Positions 43,701 to 51,791 of a stretch of DNA of 64,000 nt are shown in pieces. How positions within the stretch are numbered: position 1 is the first letter of the stretch; every line of letters begins with the position of its first letter. The position numbers were made by a program, and so were the translations under genes. The stretch lies in assembly GCA_934525675.1 (NCBI GenBank), contig CAKSZH010000003.1, positions 1 to 64,000 of the forward strand, read 5' to 3'. The stretch is from an uncultured Eubacteriales bacterium. GTDB lineage: Bacteria > Bacillota > Clostridia > Oscillospirales > CAG-272. The notes under the pieces are model-generated. The model searched no databases. It saw nothing but the letters and a program-made list of their open reading frames with translations, and was not told the origin of the DNA.

Positions 43701-46700
43701 ACGTTGCCAGATCGCCGTAGTCCGTCATCGTGTTCCCGGCTTCGGCAAAGAGCTTGATTGCCTGATTGACGAGCGCGGTTTCATGGTCCGTCAGGGCAGG
43801 GACATTGTTTGCAATGTCGGTGAGCATGGACGCGACTTCCTGATTGTATGCGTCGCCGAGAATCTTTTCATTGGAAACATACCAATCCCGGACTTCTCCG
43901 ACGATCCTGCGCGTTGACGCTTTGCTGATGTCCCCCCGGTACTTGATGGATGCCAGTTTTTCAACAGACCCTTTGAACATCTCCGTTCTGAGTTTGGACG
44001 CATTCATGAATGTACCGGACTTCCAGTCCTTGATCTTTTGCGTCTTGTCGAGCAGACGGTTCACCGCCTTGTTGTATTCCCCGGATTCCTTCAGCCGACG
44101 CTTCATGCGTTCGATTTCCGACTGATAGTAATCCGTGTCCTTGAGAAACTCCGACTTGGTTCCGTTTGCGTCGAAGCCGTCAAGCAGTTCGTTCACGATC
44201 TTCTTCCTGATCGAGCTGTATTCCTCGTCGGAAAGAACGCTCTTAAACTGTTCTGCCGCCTTCTTTTTCAGTGCATCCCGGGAGTCCCGGTACATTTGGT
44301 CGATCTCGATTGCCATGTCTGCGGGATTTTCCGAGTTCAGGTGAATGCCTTGCTCCGAACGAAGGTCCTCTGCAATCACATCGGCTCCGACCCCGTTTCC
44401 GTTTTTCCCGGCAGACCAAAGCCGGAAGAAGGTCCTCGCGCCGTCCTTGCCGTAGGCGTGTTCGATGTCGCCTCTGATGCTCTCGACATTCATCCGGTGC
44501 AGATACGGCTTCACTGCGGCAAGCGTGTCCCGGTACCGCGCGTTCGCTTCTTCGTTGACGACTTCTTCAACCACGGAATTCTGAATCAGATAATCCGCAA
44601 CATCAAGCGCGACCGCCGCGCGGGTATCCTTGTTGGACGTGTTCATTCCTTCCCACAGAATGTTGATGACTTCCGCCCGGCTCTTTCCCTTGATATTGCC
44701 GTAAAGTTCGCTGTTCTCAAACTGCATGGTGTCCGTCACCACCGAATCGATCACGGAAGACGCTTCTTTCTTGGTATAGACCTTTTCCGGCGAGCCTTCC
44801 TTGATGCGCTTGACTGCCTTGTTCAGCCGTTTCTGCGCGTCCGTGGAGGATTCCCCGAAGGTCTTGGAGAACCTGACGCTCTTTCCGAGCACCCCGTCCG
44901 GTCTCTCGCTTCTTCCGAAATGCCGGAGAACATCCTCCGGAAGAATATCCGGAAAATAGGTGTTGACAAAGTCGAGCAAATGGGATATACTGATGGTGGA
45001 ATCAGTTAGAGTAGCGGGGATTCCCGTGATCTCTGGGGCAAGTGCCCGGCTGGTTCCTTTTTCTTTCCCGTTTACACCAACGTCTTTTGCATTCACTGAA
45101 TACAGGACATCCAGCTGGCTGATTTCACCGGTAAAAGAGTTCACGACAAATTCGACCACATACGGCTGATTGATCTGATTCTTTGCCGCACCGATCAATA
45201 CATAACTGTTTGCCGCGGTTTCCTTTTTGGAAATCATTTCGTTGATGCGGACAGAATTCTGAAGTATTTCTCCGATTCTGACAGAGACCGGACCGAGAAC
45301 GTTCAATCTGCGGTCGAGACCGTGACGGATCGCATTTTTCCCTACAATCACATCCGTGTCAATATCTTTCACATGAACGACCGCATTGCCGTTTTCGTTG
45401 GTATACCCGACGGAAGCGGCGTTTTTGATTGCCCGTTCCACAATGCGGTTGCGGGATTCCGGAGAGGCAACGTAATTGATTCCGTCCCGGATCATCGTGA
45501 CCTGCATATTTGGCTTCGTGGTCAGGTCTTCGTAGGTGTATCGCTGTTCGGTTGACGTTTTGGAAAATCTGATATGATTCTCGGCTTCATAGGCACGGAG
45601 TTCGTTCCGGAAATCCTCGTGAATACGTGTCAGCTCGGAAATATAGGAATCGAAATCATTGAACAATTCAGCGTAGAATTTTTTAGCTAAAACTTTGTTT
45701 TCGCAGAACTCTCCGTAAATTGTAGAATTAAATTCATCATACAAATGAATTGCCTGTTCAACAGTAATCCTGTCAAAAGAAATTCCGCAATGGTCACAGA
45801 GTTCTTGCATAAAGCCGGCTGTTTCTGATGTGTACATAGCAAGAGCGTCTGGTACGGCATTAAGAAAATCCAGATACGGCTGATATTCCAGTTGCTTCAT
45901 CACATGAGTCGCCTCATGCGGCACCACCATATCGCGTATCTCCCCGGGGATGCTTTGCTTCAGATAAATCTGACCTTTTGCAGAAAAGGCAGGCGCGGAA
46001 TGGTGATTCTGATCCCAAACGGAATCCTTGACAACAAAGCACGGGATGCCGTATTCAGAAGCGACCCGCTTTGCATGCCCGGCGGCAGATTGTTCCGATG
46101 GGGTAACAAGATGACCTTTCGCCCATTGATAAACCGGTTCCTTTGACAGTTTGTTTACGAGTCGGATTGTTCCGGATACGGAGCCCCCATGTACATCGTT
46201 TTTATAATTTTCCGGGACAATGCTTTTAATTCCTCGATCTCTTTGGACGAGATTGTCCCCTCTCTCTCTTTCTCCCTCAACGCGGATAGTCTCGCGCTCT
46301 CTTCCTCTGTCATTTTCATTGTTCGTTCCCCCTTCTTCATTTACGAGTCGGATTGCTCCGTTTCTGTTGACATCGGATACAGTTCGATCATTTCTGACAC
46401 TGCCTTGCGAAACAGTGAATTCATTCGTTTTCTCTCCTCTTTGGTCAGCGTCCCGTCTTTCAGTTTCTGATTGTAAACTCTCATTTCTTCCGCGATCTTC
46501 TGTTCTTCTTCCGTCATCCCGGAATTCCTCCTTTTCGTGGTTGGTTTTACTATACCTTACCTTTTCCTCGTTGTCAAGTACCTCCTCTCCGTTTTTCTCC
46601 CGCGCGATCCGGACAAGCCGACGGTTCTCGTACCGGAACCCGGCTTCTTCGGCAGCCTTTTCGTACATCTTCGCAAACCGGCGGTAGCGCTCGTATTCCG

Positions 46701-48804
46701 CCCGCGCTTCGGTGCTCTTCAGGCTCGACAGCCACTCGGAGACATCGGATACCCGGTTCAGAATCTTTTCCGCAAGCGTCACGTTGTCCCGGACGACACG
46801 GTGAACGAAATTCTCGTTGCCGAGTACCTTCTCCGTCATCGCCGCGCCCAGCTCGCTTTCGATGGTGCGAACGGTCGCGTCCGGGATCCCGTCAATGCTT
46901 CCGGTATTGCCGGCGGCGCGTTCGTCCATCACCCGCCGGACTTCTTCGACGGTCGCGTATCCGTTCCTTGCAACCGTTTCCGCGGCTTCCGTATACAAAG
47001 CCGCATCGCTCTTCATTTCCGTATAGAGTGCGTTCGATGTTTCCGTACCTTCGGTGAAATGCCAGGTCTCATGAACGATATCAGGCACGCTCCTGCCGCT
47101 TTCAAGGTCTGCACGGGACACGTAGATGACGGAATTGTCCCCGTTGATTGCGGAATGAAAATCGGTCGTTGTGGCGTCGACCACAACAATCCCGATATCC
47201 GCTCCGCTCTTGGAGGTCACCATGTTGTGAACGAATTCCTTGACCTCCGTGAAACGGGACTGCGCCACGTCGGAAAGGTCTTCGACGGCGAAAGTAATCA
47301 GATCATTCTTCCCCTCGGCTTGATTGCCGTTTCCGCGGTTCCATACCTCGTTGATCTCTGAAAGATCGGAACGAATCTGATTCTCTCTGCCGCGCATATT
47401 TGCGGAATATCTGGAGTTGATCTCCATACCGATCTTGCCTTTTTGCAAGTCCAGAGCGGAAACGAATTCATCAGTCATCATTCCGGTATTCGTGTCGAAC
47501 ATACCGTTCAGACCGAACTTGTTGATCAGACGTTCCCGGTTCTTCTGATTGGTTTTGGAAAGAGCGGTCTCAACCTGACGGTAATTCTGCTCGATATTGT
47601 TCTGTATTTTCGTGTCGTTCTCAACCGTCAGGGACCCGCGGGAATCAAGGCGCGTCCGCTCTGTGTAGTTTTCATGGATGGATTCAAGGCTCGCCTGAAC
47701 GTCTGCTCCTTTTCCGACCTCTCCGCCTTTTGTTCCCTTTGCGATTTTGCTCGTGATACTCGAAACACCGCCCATCGCCGCAGCGGTAAGGCTTCCGACA
47801 ACGCCGGATTTCATTGCATTCTTTGCGGTGTCAAGTGCCTTTTCAGGGCTTCCGTATGCGTCCGTGATGGCTTCCGGACCTTTGTAGATTGCCTTTGCAA
47901 ACGGATTGACCCCGTCGGACACGATTTCCTCAACGCCTTCTCCGATGATCTCTTTGGCAACACGTTTTACTCCGACATCAGCTACCGATTTTGTCACGCC
48001 GTCAAAAACGCCTTTGCCGAACATCTGCTTCATAGCACCGATACCGCCGGTCATCTTTTCCGTTCCGACCTCGATCAGACCGCTTGCCGCGCCGTATCCA
48101 AGTCCCTGATAATAACCCGCTCCGTCATTGTATGCTTCTTCTGCGCCCTTACCTGCGGCGGATGCACCGAGGAGACCAAGATTCAGAGCCTCAATCGCCT
48201 TTGCAGAAAGCCCTGCAGCTTTTGCCGCGGTCGCCGCAGTTCCCGCCGCCGAAGCCGCGCTTCCGGCAGTTGCTGCGGCTCCTCCCGCCGCGGTGGTTCC
48301 CGTACCGGCTCCGGCAGCCGCGCCTGCACCGCCTGTCACTATCGTAAGAGCCACAAGGGGAAGCATCTGACCGACACCGTTCAGAACACCTTCTGCAATC
48401 CCGGACTTGTCGTCGTGGATATAAGACCCCTGAAAAAATTCGTCCGTTGGATTACGGATGAACTTCGATCCCCAATCCTCCGCGATGAAATCCTGCACAT
48501 CATCCTGAAAGCCGGAATCAAAAAGTCCTCCGACCGCACCTACTCCTCCTGCTACCAGATCGACAAGACCTTCGCCGAATCCCCAAGCCCCGTATAAAAT
48601 ATCGGTGACGCCGTCTCCGAGAGAATGCCAGACGCGTGTGAAAGTATCCGTTTCCTGACGGCGTTGCTCCGCGCGTGCCCGTTCTTCCTCCTCCGCCTTC
48701 AGCTGTGCCTCATATTCCGCATACCGGCGGTTGTATTCACGTGCCTGAATGCGCTCTTCTGCCCGCGCTCGATTGAGCGCGGGCGAAATGTACTGAATCG
48801 CCAT
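40726..48804 (-). CDS. Giant phage polyvalent/ejection protein, 2692 aa
   Basis: GGAGGA lies 5 bases before the ATG. Parts in order: a charged coiled coil (1-60); an Ala/Gly-rich hydrophobic region (~145-215) that may insert in membranes; a first HExxH site, HETWH, at 578-582; a low-complexity Arg/Glu/Asn linker (~755-885) overprinted by two small genes; a second HExxH site, HEATH, at 963-967; a PBECR/MuF-C-like nuclease-toxin region (~1110-1275; IVGKNAIRHGLDRR, NSYVLIGAAKNQINQPYVV); then ~1400 residues of mostly helical internal-virion-type sequence with hydrophobic stretches and two IQSLRLT repeats at the end. R(Y/F)SKT linkers recur at ~750, ~1080 and ~1308 and separate the modules, possibly as cleavage sites. 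Probably injected into the host with the DNA; roles of the parts are inferred. Confidence 0.85.
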   Translation of the reverse strand: MAIQYISPALNRARAEERIQAREYNRRYAEYEAQLKAEEEERARAEQRRQETDTFTRVWHSLGDGVTDILYGAWGFGEGLVDLVAGGVGAVGGLFDSGFQDDVQDFIAEDWGSKFIRNPTDEFFQGSYIHDDKSGIAEGVLNGVGQMLPLVALTIVTGGAGAAAGAGTGTTAAGGAAATAGSAASAAGTAATAAKAAGLSAKAIEALNLGLLGASAAGKGAEEAYNDGAGYYQGLGYGAASGLIEVGTEKMTGGIGAMKQMFGKGVFDGVTKSVADVGVKRVAKEIIGEGVEEIVSDGVNPFAKAIYKGPEAITDAYGSPEKALDTAKNAMKSGVVGSLTAAAMGGVSSITSKIAKGTKGGEVGKGADVQASLESIHENYTERTRLDSRGSLTVENDTKIQNNIEQNYRQVETALSKTNQKNRERLINKFGLNGMFDTNTGMMTDEFVSALDLQKGKIGMEINSRYSANMRGRENQIRSDLSEINEVWNRGNGNQAEGKNDLITFAVEDLSDVAQSRFTEVKEFVHNMVTSKSGADIGIVVVDATTTDFHSAINGDNSVIYVSRADLESGRSVPDIVHETWHFTEGTETSNALYTEMKSDAALYTEAAETVARNGYATVEEVRRVMDERAAGNTGSIDGIPDATVRTIESELGAAMTEKVLGNENFVHRVVRDNVTLAEKILNRVSDVSEWLSSLKSTEARAEYERYRRFAKMYEKAAEEAGFRYENRRLVRIAREKNGEEVLDNEEKVRYSKTNHEKEEFRDDGRRTEDRGRNESLQSETERRDADQRGEKTNEFTVSQGSVRNDRTVSDVNRNGAIRLVNEEGGTNNENDRGRERETIRVEGERERGDNLVQRDRGIKSIVPENYKNDVHGGSVSGTIRLVNKLSKEPVYQWAKGHLVTPSEQSAAGHAKRVASEYGIPCFVVKDSVWDQNHHSAPAFSAKGQIYLKQSIPGEIRDMVVPHEATHVMKQLEYQPYLDFLNAVPDALAMYTSETAGFMQELCDHCGISFDRITVEQAIHLYDEFNSTIYGEFCENKVLAKKFYAELFNDFDSYISELTRIHEDFRNELRAYEAENHIRFSKTSTEQRYTYEDLTTKPNMQVTMIRDGINYVASPESRNRIVERAIKNAASVGYTNENGNAVVHVKDIDTDVIVGKNAIRHGLDRRLNVLGPVSVRIGEILQNSVRINEMISKKETAANSYVLIGAAKNQINQPYVVEFVVNSFTGEISQLDVLYSVNAKDVGVNGKEKGTSRALAPEITGIPATLTDSTISISHLLDFVNTYFPDILPEDVLRHFGRSERPDGVLGKSVRFSKTFGESSTDAQKRLNKAVKRIKEGSPEKVYTKKEASSVIDSVVTDTMQFENSELYGNIKGKSRAEVINILWEGMNTSNKDTRAAVALDVADYLIQNSVVEEVVNEEANARYRDTLAAVKPYLHRMNVESIRGDIEHAYGKDGARTFFRLWSAGKNGNGVGADVIAEDLRSEQGIHLNSENPADMAIEIDQMYRDSRDALKKKAAEQFKSVLSDEEYSSIRKKIVNELLDGFDANGTKSEFLKDTDYYQSEIERMKRRLKESGEYNKAVNRLLDKTQKIKDWKSGTFMNASKLRTEMFKGSVEKLASIKYRGDISKASTRRIVGEVRDWYVSNEKILGDAYNQEVASMLTDIANNVPALTDHETALVNQAIKLFAEAGNTMTDYGDLATWYTKKNLGKQYDYDTKRLLSRIADMHDLTLTDVQNLSKVMDYFKHFVETFEKVYRDGKWTDTLPIAEDYIKVIHENDSLKLGVLDKAIFSGYAKTFSDPMTLARRADRYTKGFFTETLTEWRNGAYAAGIAEMNLRESLDGFYDKNRNWAKNAEKEKVAYGGQKITKREAIQAYMTLQRDQLIPGAVLYGFSHTDGKNITRIDGLMKDTDGVTMETVKAKAEETIRQLRSQFDDTDLEFIRIAEDVYKECREIKRKTDIQRQGYSNVEEGYYVPGRRANVARSIDVNYTEEAASVNNQSFNKSTVKGAKGELWLEPADLVLDRHIKGITQYAALSNAMDNFDRIVNLDVGGTPNKPTTVKTEATGTWKDFYRYFENLRNDIRGVSKDRDGFNHVVGTIRSRYATFQLGANLKVLATQTSSLFASTSILDYKDIIKGFTLHASDVDQYCEVAKLRNYQRTAALAQGVLDKKSYSVTSKIDKISNLLMEPIGKMDRFVVKRLYGASQAYVERVDGLKIGTQENKVRAGEILTNVIIETQQNSVQTERSAAMRSSNEIIRTFTMFTADSMKVTGRTIDAIGEVNALKERIRMAADPAEKAALRSDLKNAKKRARKALAAQVSVALVMCAIAQGFRTLYNKDDDDENIAKNMIIDAIGNMLGGLPLIKDVYSKLFEGYDFDNYALSAANDLLNATTDIFDTAQKVVAGEVKTADFGSSVKKTVFAIGQLTGLPTRNVYNVVYGLTNRFSPSTAYKIDTAFYNKNYRSDLEKAIERGDEKMISTIAGIMLDENGGGIEDSATRKELNRLVCAGYDVLPSGEIDSFTYEGNTIQLTKSQKKQFNEVYAEAIPAVTELINSSMYGKASDEIREKAIRWIYSLYRELAIDSLLDLGTESKNELFSKIIDLPSLAIIAATCNAMESDVDKEGNTVTGSRRKKIEKYIQSLRLTAAEKYMIMGYFGYKNQNGRSVVRAKIQSLRLTKEQKEKLFAYCGYAA
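44963..44991 (+). promoter_or_regulatory. Near-consensus promoter antisense to the giant phage gene
   Basis: TTGACA (44963-44968), a 17-base spacer and TATACT (44986-44991), eleven of twelve consensus bases, pointing against the giant gene inside its nuclease-like domain. Underlying codons encode a plausible protein segment (STISISHLLDFVN), so chance cannot be excluded. Confidence 0.45.
44998..45066 (+). ncRNA. Candidate antisense small RNA with intrinsic terminator
   Basis: The first base expected from the promoter above is the first base of GGAATCAG (44998-45005), which can pair with CTGGTTCC (45050-45057; one G-U pair). Between them lie two four-base-pair hairpins, CGGG-GATT-CCCG (45015-45026) and GGGC-AAGT-GCCC (45036-45047). 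The closing stem is followed at once by TTTTTCTTT. The whole would be a ~69-nt three-way-junction RNA with its own terminator, antisense to codons ~1247-1269 of the giant phage gene. The structure and promoter are read directly; transcription is a prediction. Confidence 0.3.
46154..46360. repeat. Direct repeat ending the two small overprinted genes
   Basis: TTTACGAGTCGGATTG is present at 46154-46169 and again at 46340-46355; both continue as YTCCG. The repeat encodes the shared EQSDS-stop of the small genes and, in the giant frame, a repeated IRLVN. It is the footprint of a tandem duplication. Confidence 0.85.
46155..46319 (-). CDS. Overprinted small protein 2, 54 aa
   Basis: Reads in a different frame within the linker of the giant gene. 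AAGGGGG (46334-46328) lies 8 bases before the ATG at 46319; an earlier in-frame ATG at 46340 directly follows the stop of the sister gene but has no such site. The product is charged and helical (MKMTEEESARLSALREKERE, SSKEIEELKALSRKIIKTMY) and ends EQSDS. It is paralogous to the upstream small gene: both start MTEEE, have a G-T-(L/I) turn after about 20 residues, a Lys/Glu helix and the same last five residues. Function unknown; perhaps a regulator or anti-host peptide. Confidence 0.65.
   Translation of the reverse strand: MKMTEEESARLSALREKEREGTISSKEIEELKALSRKIIKTMYMGAPYPEQSDS
46341..46517 (-). CDS. Overprinted small protein 1, 58 aa
   Basis: Frame differs from the giant gene that covers it. 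The ATG at 46517 has AAAAGGAGG (46535-46527) at 9 bases. Sequence begins MTEEEQKIAEEMRVYNQKLK, continues DGTLTKEERKRMNSLFRKAV and ends TETEQSDS. It is an all-helical, charged protein. Its stop TAA is followed immediately by an ATG, and the second paralogue starts 22 bases downstream of the stop codon's end, so the pair is arranged like a small operon. The giant protein in this part is a low-complexity linker, which suggests that the small genes shape the DNA here. Confidence 0.65.
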   Translation of the reverse strand: MTEEEQKIAEEMRVYNQKLKDGTLTKEERKRMNSLFRKAVSEMIELYPMSTETEQSDS

Positions 48805-48823
48805 GAGAGTCCTCCTGCTTTAA

Positions 48824-50440
48824 TTATTGGTAAGGACGGCTTTCGTCATATCCATCATATGGGTTTTCGTCATATCCCTTATACTGGCTTCCCGGATTTC
48901 CCTCATACGGGCTTCCCGGTTTATAGGGTTCTACTCCGAGAACTTCGCAGAGTTTTCTCCATTCGTCCGTGTTGAGACCAAGCTCACGATTCTGAATCTT
49001 TACCCATTTCCCATAACCATTGTTGTCGGTAAGGTACGCAAGTATCTTTCCGTCCTTAACAGCAAGACTACCCGCTTTGGGGGAAGTGCCGTAAACATTA
49101 TTGTACTCACTTGTCATTTGTGCGTTGTCACTTTCGGAAAGGGCATTTCCTTCTTCGACTCTGTACTTTTCTCCACCTACGGTAACAGTAAAGTTGGTGT
49201 GGTATCCATAAGATTTTGTCCGATCCGATGTCGCCTCCGACATATCTCCGATGGAACCATCCTCGCGTTTGTAGCCGAGACGGATTCCACCATCGGAAGT
49301 AACACTGTCCATGACTGCGACCTCGCGCTTTGCTTCTGCATCCTTGATGCCGACGGATTCAGCCTCGGAACGCTCATAAGCCGCCTGTTGCGCATCGGTA
49401 CGAATCAGTTTTTCCGCACGGGACAGTGCGGAATCAACCGCCAGCTTGCCCGCGTCGTCAAGCGTATCGTAATACTGCATTGCACGGCTCTTAAGCGTTT
49501 CAAACTCCGCTCGGCTCATCTTTCCGTCACCAGCCTGAGAATACTCTGCAATATAGTCTTCAAGCGACGAAGAAAGCGTGTTCCCGAATGCCGCTTTATC
49601 CTCCCTCGCATACGCCTCGGCGAGTTTAGCGTCCTCGCGCTCCTCCTGACGATACTTCTCGTCAATTGCCGCTTCGTTGCGGTACCGGTCGAGTTCGGAT
49701 TGCGCGAGACCTGTCTCGGTGTCATACTTCCTGTCCGTGTTCCGGTCGCCATAATGCGTTTCAAGATCGGACAACTTTCCGGTTCTCGTCATTTCCATAT
49801 CCGACAACTGCTGATTGTGCGAAATGTCGCGGTTTGCGGAATCCGTGTTGTACGCGGTGTCAAGGCTCGTTTTGTTGGTGCCGTAGGCGTTGTCAAGAGA
49901 TACCTTGTTCTTCTGGTACTCTCCGGCAATGGTTCCGAGCTGTGACGCGTGACGGTTGTTTGCGTCAATGATGGAAGCCTCCGAAAGCGCTGTCCCGGAA
50001 AGTCCCCTCTGCCGGTTCATCATCGGCAGGTATTTGAGCGTTCTCTGCAGGTCCACATTCGCGGCATTCTCCGCCTGACGGCGGCTGTCCGCAAGCAGTT
50101 TTTCATTGCGGTTGTACATTTCAAGCAGATTTCCGCTCTGCGCCGCGTAGTTTGCGTCGGCGGTGTCTTTTCCGGTGACATAGTTCTTTTCAAGCAGTTC
50201 CTTCGTTTTGTCATACCCGCTGTTGATAAGGTCCTGCGCGTTCTTTTTTGTCGCTTCGTTTTCGGTCAGGTAATTGTCGAGCGCGTCGCTTACACCTTTT
50301 TTCTGGTCGTTGTATGCGGCATCAAGCGCTTCCTTTTCTTTTTCGGCAGGTGTTTTTTTGACTCCGGCAGAAGAACCGGTTCCCGTCCCGGCGGAAACGC
50401 CCCCGAAGTTCACTCTGTTGATATTTCTATTGAGCGGCAT
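48824..50440 (-). CDS. Phage internal virion/ejection protein candidate, 538 aa
   Basis: Start ATG at 50440 with AAGGGGG 8 bases upstream; overlaps the preceding gene by 14 bases. Long Gln/Asn/Lys/Asp-rich helical sequence (EKEKEALDAAYNDQKKGVSD, ANVDLQRTLKYLPMMNRQRG) without hydrophobic helices. A GLSGTALSEASIIDANNRHA segment is reminiscent of tail-associated proteins. The C-terminus ends in Tyr/Gly/Asp/Pro-rich repeats (SPYEGNPGSQYKGYDENPYD). It precedes the giant gene, the position of ejection proteins in P22-like and T7-like phages. Confidence 0.6.
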   Translation of the reverse strand: MPLNRNINRVNFGGVSAGTGTGSSAGVKKTPAEKEKEALDAAYNDQKKGVSDALDNYLTENEATKKNAQDLINSGYDKTKELLEKNYVTGKDTADANYAAQSGNLLEMYNRNEKLLADSRRQAENAANVDLQRTLKYLPMMNRQRGLSGTALSEASIIDANNRHASQLGTIAGEYQKNKVSLDNAYGTNKTSLDTAYNTDSANRDISHNQQLSDMEMTRTGKLSDLETHYGDRNTDRKYDTETGLAQSELDRYRNEAAIDEKYRQEEREDAKLAEAYAREDKAAFGNTLSSSLEDYIAEYSQAGDGKMSRAEFETLKSRAMQYYDTLDDAGKLAVDSALSRAEKLIRTDAQQAAYERSEAESVGIKDAEAKREVAVMDSVTSDGGIRLGYKREDGSIGDMSEATSDRTKSYGYHTNFTVTVGGEKYRVEEGNALSESDNAQMTSEYNNVYGTSPKAGSLAVKDGKILAYLTDNNGYGKWVKIQNRELGLNTDEWRKLCEVLGVEPYKPGSPYEGNPGSQYKGYDENPYDGYDESRPYQ

Positions 50441-51332
50441 CGCTTTTTCCCCCTTCACTGATTTGTTCGGACGGTTCCGCCGACGCGGAGACCGCCTTTT
50501 TCTTCCCGATGTAATCCATGAATTTCTGAAGAATGTCAATCTTCTTGATAATCCGGGAACGATATTCCCCGGTCATGAACATATACGCCTGAATCATCTT
50601 GACCACACCCATCATGAAGAAGAGCGCGATCTGCAGGCATTTCCAGATCAGGTCTGCGTAATTGAAATCGGTGATAAGTGTCGCCCCGTAATACCCGAAC
50701 AACACAACAGTAATGATTTTGGAAAATACGTCTTTCATGTTGGAGCGGAACCCGTACTGTACCTTCGTTTTACCGAAATAGAACGGGTCCTCTTTTTTTC
50801 CACCGTCGCTTGTCAGGTCCCCGGCGTTGAGGTATGTCAGCTTCAGCTTGACCGCATACTCGTACACCCGCTTTTGCTTCAGCTGTTCTCGCTTCGTGGC
50901 AGTGTGCTTGACGACAAGCGGCTTGGAAACCCCGTCCTCGTCAAAGCAATCATCGTATTTCAGTCCGGCGCGGGCAAGAATCTTCTGCCGCTGGAGTTTG
51001 TAGTTCCTGCGGTTTTCCATCTCGCACCAGTCGTCAAGCTCGTCAATGTCCGTCACGACCTTGTTGACCGTATCCTCATGGAGCATGACCGTCCGCATGA
51101 CCCGCTCGTCCATCTCGCCGTTCTGAAGCCCCTGTAATTCAAAGAGCCTGTCCACAAACACGCCGAGCAGAAAGACGATGCTTCCGTCCGCGAGAATCTG
51201 TGTGACGGTCTTTCCCGTCTTGTCAATGTTGATGAACGATGTCGCAACATACACGACCGAAACCAGTGCCACCACAAAATAGGCGAGGTTCCGCATGAAA
51301 AACCGTTTTGCTCTCTCTGCCTGTTCCGTCAT
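50427..51332 (-). CDS. Phage-encoded membrane protein, 301 aa
   Basis: Two N-terminal helices (~14-32 and ~48-66: FVVALVSVVYVATSF, ILADGSIVFLLGVFVDRLFE) and two later ones (~195-245: IITVVLFGYYGATLI, CLQIALFFMMGVVKMIQAYM) flank a charged central region. The C-terminus is polar. It lies 3 bases after a holin-like gene. Possibly membrane-associated DNA entry or lysis; no motif decides. Confidence 0.65.
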   Translation of the reverse strand: MTEQAERAKRFFMRNLAYFVVALVSVVYVATSFINIDKTGKTVTQILADGSIVFLLGVFVDRLFELQGLQNGEMDERVMRTVMLHEDTVNKVVTDIDELDDWCEMENRRNYKLQRQKILARAGLKYDDCFDEDGVSKPLVVKHTATKREQLKQKRVYEYAVKLKLTYLNAGDLTSDGGKKEDPFYFGKTKVQYGFRSNMKDVFSKIITVVLFGYYGATLITDFNYADLIWKCLQIALFFMMGVVKMIQAYMFMTGEYRSRIIKKIDILQKFMDYIGKKKAVSASAEPSEQISEGGKSDAAQ

Positions 51333-51335
51333 TGA

Positions 51336-51791
51336 TTACACCCTTCCGGAACCCATGTATTTTTCAAACATGGATTCCATTTTCTTTTCGATAGCGTCGG
51401 ATGTGCTTTCCGTCTGTTTCTCGATGTGGATGCGTTCCTTCGTCCTTTTGATTGCCGACTGAAAGAAAATGAAGTCGACAAGTTCGCCGAGAAATGCCAT
51501 TCCGGCAAGCAGGAGCAGGTCCCCTATGACCGGCTGAAGAAGCCAGATGAAGAGGCACAAGATTCCGTAAAATACCACCCGCCGCGGCATTTTGAGTTTC
51601 CCAACCACCTTGAGAAACAGGAACACGACAGCCATCACCCCTGCGAAGGACAGCTTGAGCGTGTCCGTCACCGTTGACGTGTAGTTGCCCCAGTTGATGA
51701 TCAGTACGACGGCAAGCGGCGCAATGGATACAAGGAAGGAGAGGACGTACAGAACGATCAGCTTAATCCGCAGTTTCATCCTGGTCTTCAT
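51336..51791 (-). CDS. Small phage membrane protein, holin-like
   Basis: 151 aa from ATG at 51791 (GGAGGGGG upstream), overlapping the previous gene by 29 bases. Basic N-terminus (MKTRMKLRIK), three hydrophobic helices (VLYVLSFLVSIAPLAVVLII, SFAGVMAVVFLFLKVVG, VFYGILCLFIWLLQPVIG) and a charged C-terminal helix. Three helices and a charged tail fit a class I holin or a membrane scaffold. No lysin gene lies next to it, which weakens the holin call. Confidence 0.6.
   Translation of the reverse strand: MKTRMKLRIKLIVLYVLSFLVSIAPLAVVLIINWGNYTSTVTDTLKLSFAGVMAVVFLFLKVVGKLKMPRRVVFYGILCLFIWLLQPVIGDLLLLAGMAFLGELVDFIFFQSAIKRTKERIHIEKQTESTSDAIEKKMESMFEKYMGSGRV

Noticed and set aside
40669..43917. 1082-codon open frame on the plus strand opposite the giant phage gene
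   Set aside because: No ribosome site, begins in the terminator after tRNA-Lys, and its sequence is the shadow of a gene with strong coding character on the other strand.
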